Assembly (NCBI GenBank): GCA_026168455.1
Contig: CM047427.1
Coordinates: 14,537,505-14,601,504, forward strand
Length of the DNA: 64,000 nucleotides
DNA from: Theocolax elegans
Lineage: Eukaryota; Arthropoda; Insecta; Hymenoptera; Cerocephalidae
Direction of reading: 5' to 3'
The first letter of the stretch is position 1. The number at the start of each line of letters is the position of its first letter. Under the pieces are notes generated by a model. The model saw only the letters and a list, made by a program, of their open reading frames with translations, did no database searches and was not told where the DNA came from. Both the position numbers and the translations under genes were made by a program. This document shows, in pieces, positions 60,919 through 64,000 of the stretch.

Positions 60919-63075
60919 GTAAGTACATATTTGTAAGTATATTGATTTCTATTTAATAAATAATACGTATACATTATTTAAATATGGGATAGTTTTTGTT
61001 GTTCAATACGAGATATATCCAAAATATTAATATTTGCCTACATAATCTAAATATTGTTGCATTATTTATTCGCCATAGTAGAATAAAATCATAATTTTAT
61101 TTTGATATCTCCTATATTCAATCTGTTTATTTTAATTAACATTATATTATTTTATTTTTATAACAATTAATTGTTAATGTTAATTTATATTTTATTTACT
61201 TGTATCAGTATATAATTAAAAATACAAATTAATTTAAAAATTTGGAAGATTACATTAATTCGATAAGATTAAATTATGTTCGTAAATACTAATTTCTCTA
61301 ATAATTAACTGCATTACGGATGACTTATATTGTAGATTTAACTCTTTTTATCGAATTTCAATTGTTACAGTCCTACTAATTTATAATAAATTTACGTTTT
61401 ATAGACGATCAATAAAATTCCATTGCGTCAAGCTGATGGTAATGATTTATTGCATTACAATCGGAATACAATTACAGTAATTAGCTTTAAATAGAAATTT
61501 GAATGATTTTCTAGATGAAATTGGTAAGCGTAATGAAAATACAATTGATTTAAAATCTAATTTTGATAACGCAATGGGATTCCATTGATTTAGCTTATAA
61601 ATAATACTATGAATCTAGCTTACACATTTGCCATCTAAAAGAATGTATATATATACTACTTATAGATTATGAATATTGCTCTACATTTTGAACTTGGCGC
61701 AAATAAATTTTTTGAAAAAGAGCAAATAATCCTTTCCATACATAAAATAAAATTTACATTTCTTGAGCTCTGTAATAAAAATTTTGAAACGCAAGTACTT
61801 TGCGAAGTTCTGTCTACATACAAGTGCAACTGCAGTAACGATCGCAAAAGAAGATCGCATTCAACGTTGAAAGAGCGCAGTTCAATAAGGAGTAACGCGA
61901 AAAGGAGTGAAGTCACGTTAGCTTAGCCTTAAGCAGTACAGTTTGGTAAAAAAATAGGACATAAGGACCACACCACGGAAAAGTAATCTAGCAAAGTGAA
62001 TTGAAAAAGATCCGGGAGAATAGGAAGGGCAAACTGCTTAGCTCGAAAGAGAAGAAAATAAATGGGTGAAGAAAACGTTTAGAGAGAAGGTAGAGGGTAA
62101 AAGGGAGACGGTCACAAAGGCCTTGGGAGCGCAAACGAAATCAAGAGAAAAGTGGCTTTTCGAAATCAGAGAGGAAGAATTAAAAGCCGTAGGTGAGGAG
62201 AGACAGAGAGAACGAGACCAAGTCGAGGGAGGAACTAGAAAAAAAAGGGAGAGAAGAAGGGTTGAAGCTTTAAGGAAGAGAGTCGACAACGTAATTTGAA
62301 CGCTTAGCTACCGTATGGCTTTGAGAGGTAAATGCGCACAAGCCCTGTCGGTTCATTCTTAGGAAACTCAGTCGTGGGATCAAGCTGAAATTTTATCTAA
62401 ATGTTTGCTCTCTTCACAATTTTAGAGTGCGATCGTTAAACGCCAAGCTTGTAATAATCATTACCTTTTTGAATATACACGCCTTCATTATTTATGAACG
62501 AACTCATAATTGAAAGCAACCTCTTAAGTTATTATCTTTACAGATTTAATTCCTCAAACATAATTTGTTCAAATATACTGTAAAAATTTTCACGGAAATA
62601 TCTGCATAAATGTTTGCTTGCATAATCTTGGCGAAATCGTGACTGATGTCCATAATTCACGTTTCTCCGAGCTTTTTTTCATAAAAATTATTTAAAGATT
62701 AATAAAAAAAATAGTTAAAATTTGATGCAAAACTTTTTGTTCGAGTCAACTTTAATTAAGAATACTGGCATACCACGCAAGTATTCCGCGATTACAATTT
62801 CAGAGTAACGATACTCGATTCAGCAATTGTTTCCTGATGCCAGGCAGTTGACTATTTAGTCTGTAATTTAATACTTCAACTTATATATATATATATATAT
62901 ATCTTTTGTATTAAATACGTATATTCAGTTATTGTAATAATGATGTTTATATATTTATAGTAATCCTTCAGATTAGTATTATAATTCTTGTAAGGGATGT
63001 AAAACTAAAAATCCAGCATTATAAATGTTTAAAAAATAATTTTTTATAATTTTATAATAATATTTGTATTTTTAG
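60919..63075. other. Probable intron with a purine-rich open frame
   Basis: At 62042-62299 a plus-strand frame of about 85 codons is highly charged (Glu/Arg/Lys), reflecting purine-rich DNA. It has no ATG start, no good acceptor and ends in TGA. A TA microsatellite lies at 62882-62902. Otherwise A/T-rich. Confidence 0.4.
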
Positions 63076-63136
63076 CAGCTTACAGGGGATAAGATGGATA
63101 CTGAAACAAGTGGAGATACTTTTCTACCACTCCAAG
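63076..63136 (+). CDS. Candidate start-codon exon of a gene running off the right edge
   Basis: The acceptor TTTGTATTTTTAG (alternatively the following CAG) precedes 61 bases ending CTCCAAG|GTAAGTGC, a consensus donor. ATG at 63094-63096 has a strong context (AAGATGG) and opens MDTETSGDTFLPLQ plus one base of the next codon. The remaining coding exons would lie beyond 64000 or are not recognised. The N-terminal tail does not identify a family. An alternative reading frame through the exon is also open, so the frame is inferred from the start context. Confidence 0.45.
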
Positions 63137-64000
63137 GTAAGTGCACAAATTTTTTTGCAATGATCATGCTAATAGATTCATCGTTATAAGGCAACAAATA
63201 TACATTTCTATTAATATTTCGGGCACTTTTCCCGGATATTTTGACCATAAGTGATCTTAATGATTTAGACCCACTCTGGAAATTTTTAGGCAGTTTCTGA
63301 CTATAAAAAGACATCTTTTAGACAGTATTAGGTTACCAGAGTCCGGAGCAGAATTGCTGATTTTCACTATTTAAGGTTTAAATGGCTTACAAGAGTGTGA
63401 CAGCATACATTTATGTCTTTAAAAGTATTTTTAATGAAAAGTTCGGAAAATTTTACAAAAAAAGTCATACTTATGTTTTTAGTGAAAAATGCATCCCCTG
63501 GGAGCTAAAAATTCATGAAAATGGGCATATAATGCAAAAAAGTGCTAAAATGTCAACTTTGACTCTCTGTAACTTAAAATAATGGCCCAGAAAAAATCTG
63601 AAAAAATTCAGGAGAACTACTGGATACCTCTAAAACATATTCCCACAGTTATAGCAATATTTATTTTTTTCATCTTCGATGTCACAGAGAACCACCCATA
63701 TATATATATATTTAAATTAAATTCAATCAAACAAATATATTTATTTTTATTTATGTTTAGTAATTTAGATATTACAATAAAGTAATTTAAATATTACATA
63801 TAAAATATGAGTAGAAAGATTCAGCGCTCTAAGTATTCTGTCCGAAATGACGATCACTCAGTATAATGAAATAAAACCGCAAATTGGTATTATCTTTTTA
63901 TTATTGAATAAATAATACTTTGATAACACTCCAACCTGAAACTTCGTCTTTCATTTCGGTTTTCTTGTTACAAAATATAATTTCCAATGAGTACGTACAT
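63137..64000. other. Probable intron of the plus-strand gene, possible old repeat
   Basis: No further exon with both splice sites is evident. The 63360-63640 segment has the look of a decayed dispersed repeat (A/T-rich with mixed-composition blocks), but no terminal repeats or coding remnants can be shown. Confidence 0.35.

Noticed and set aside
62042..62299. Charged Glu/Arg/Lys open frame
   Set aside because: Explained by a purine-rich strand; no ATG, no convincing acceptor, and it lies inside a probable intron.

Overview
The window is AT-rich eukaryotic DNA with long non-coding stretches, abundant (CT)n/(GA)n, (CA)n and (TA)n microsatellites, short inverted-repeat transposons and spliced exons separated by kilobases. 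It looks like an insect nuclear scaffold. A hymenopteran (ant, bee or wasp) is my best guess, because the non-LTR retrotransposon encodes a reverse transcriptase of a kind I associate with those genomes; nothing else in the window fixes the taxon.

The one certain coding locus is a complete non-LTR retrotransposon (LINE) on the minus strand at 33290-38428. It has a 5' UTR, ORF1 (349 aa, coiled coil plus RRM/CTD-like RNA-binding region), ORF2 (about 1093 codons, APE endonuclease plus reverse transcriptase plus CCHC motif), a 3' UTR with an A-rich tail, and a perfect 16-bp target-site duplication. Both frames are open and the catalytic motifs are present, so the copy looks young. The ORF1/ORF2 junction has an overlapping stop (TAG/GTG), no ATG for ORF2, and two overlapping canonical -1 slippery heptamers just upstream.

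Host gene content is sparse. At 53951-54159 (minus) there is a probable first coding exon: signal peptide, then a Cys/Trp pattern like the start of an Ig-like domain. A GC-rich, probably promoter-containing region lies upstream of it. At 59.9-63.1 kb (plus) there is a candidate gene start: a possible 5' UTR exon, a short exon, and an exon with a strong-context ATG, continuing past the right edge. Short candidate exons at 22052-22090 (minus) and 33108-33143 (plus) and a GC-rich island at 27203-27642 are more speculative.

The other recognisable structures are non-autonomous DNA-transposon-like elements: two TTAA-bounded elements sharing ends and an internal duplication (8113-8458, 57687-58076), a fold-back element with related ends (38743-39162), a TA-flanked mariner-like MITE (30966-31353), a fold-back at 10234-10462, a small inverted repeat at 25020-25154, and a nearly perfect 54-bp-arm hairpin at 43468-43583. 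I saw no tRNA, rRNA, CRISPR array or prokaryotic operon structure. Host exon calls rest only on splice signals, open frame and base composition.
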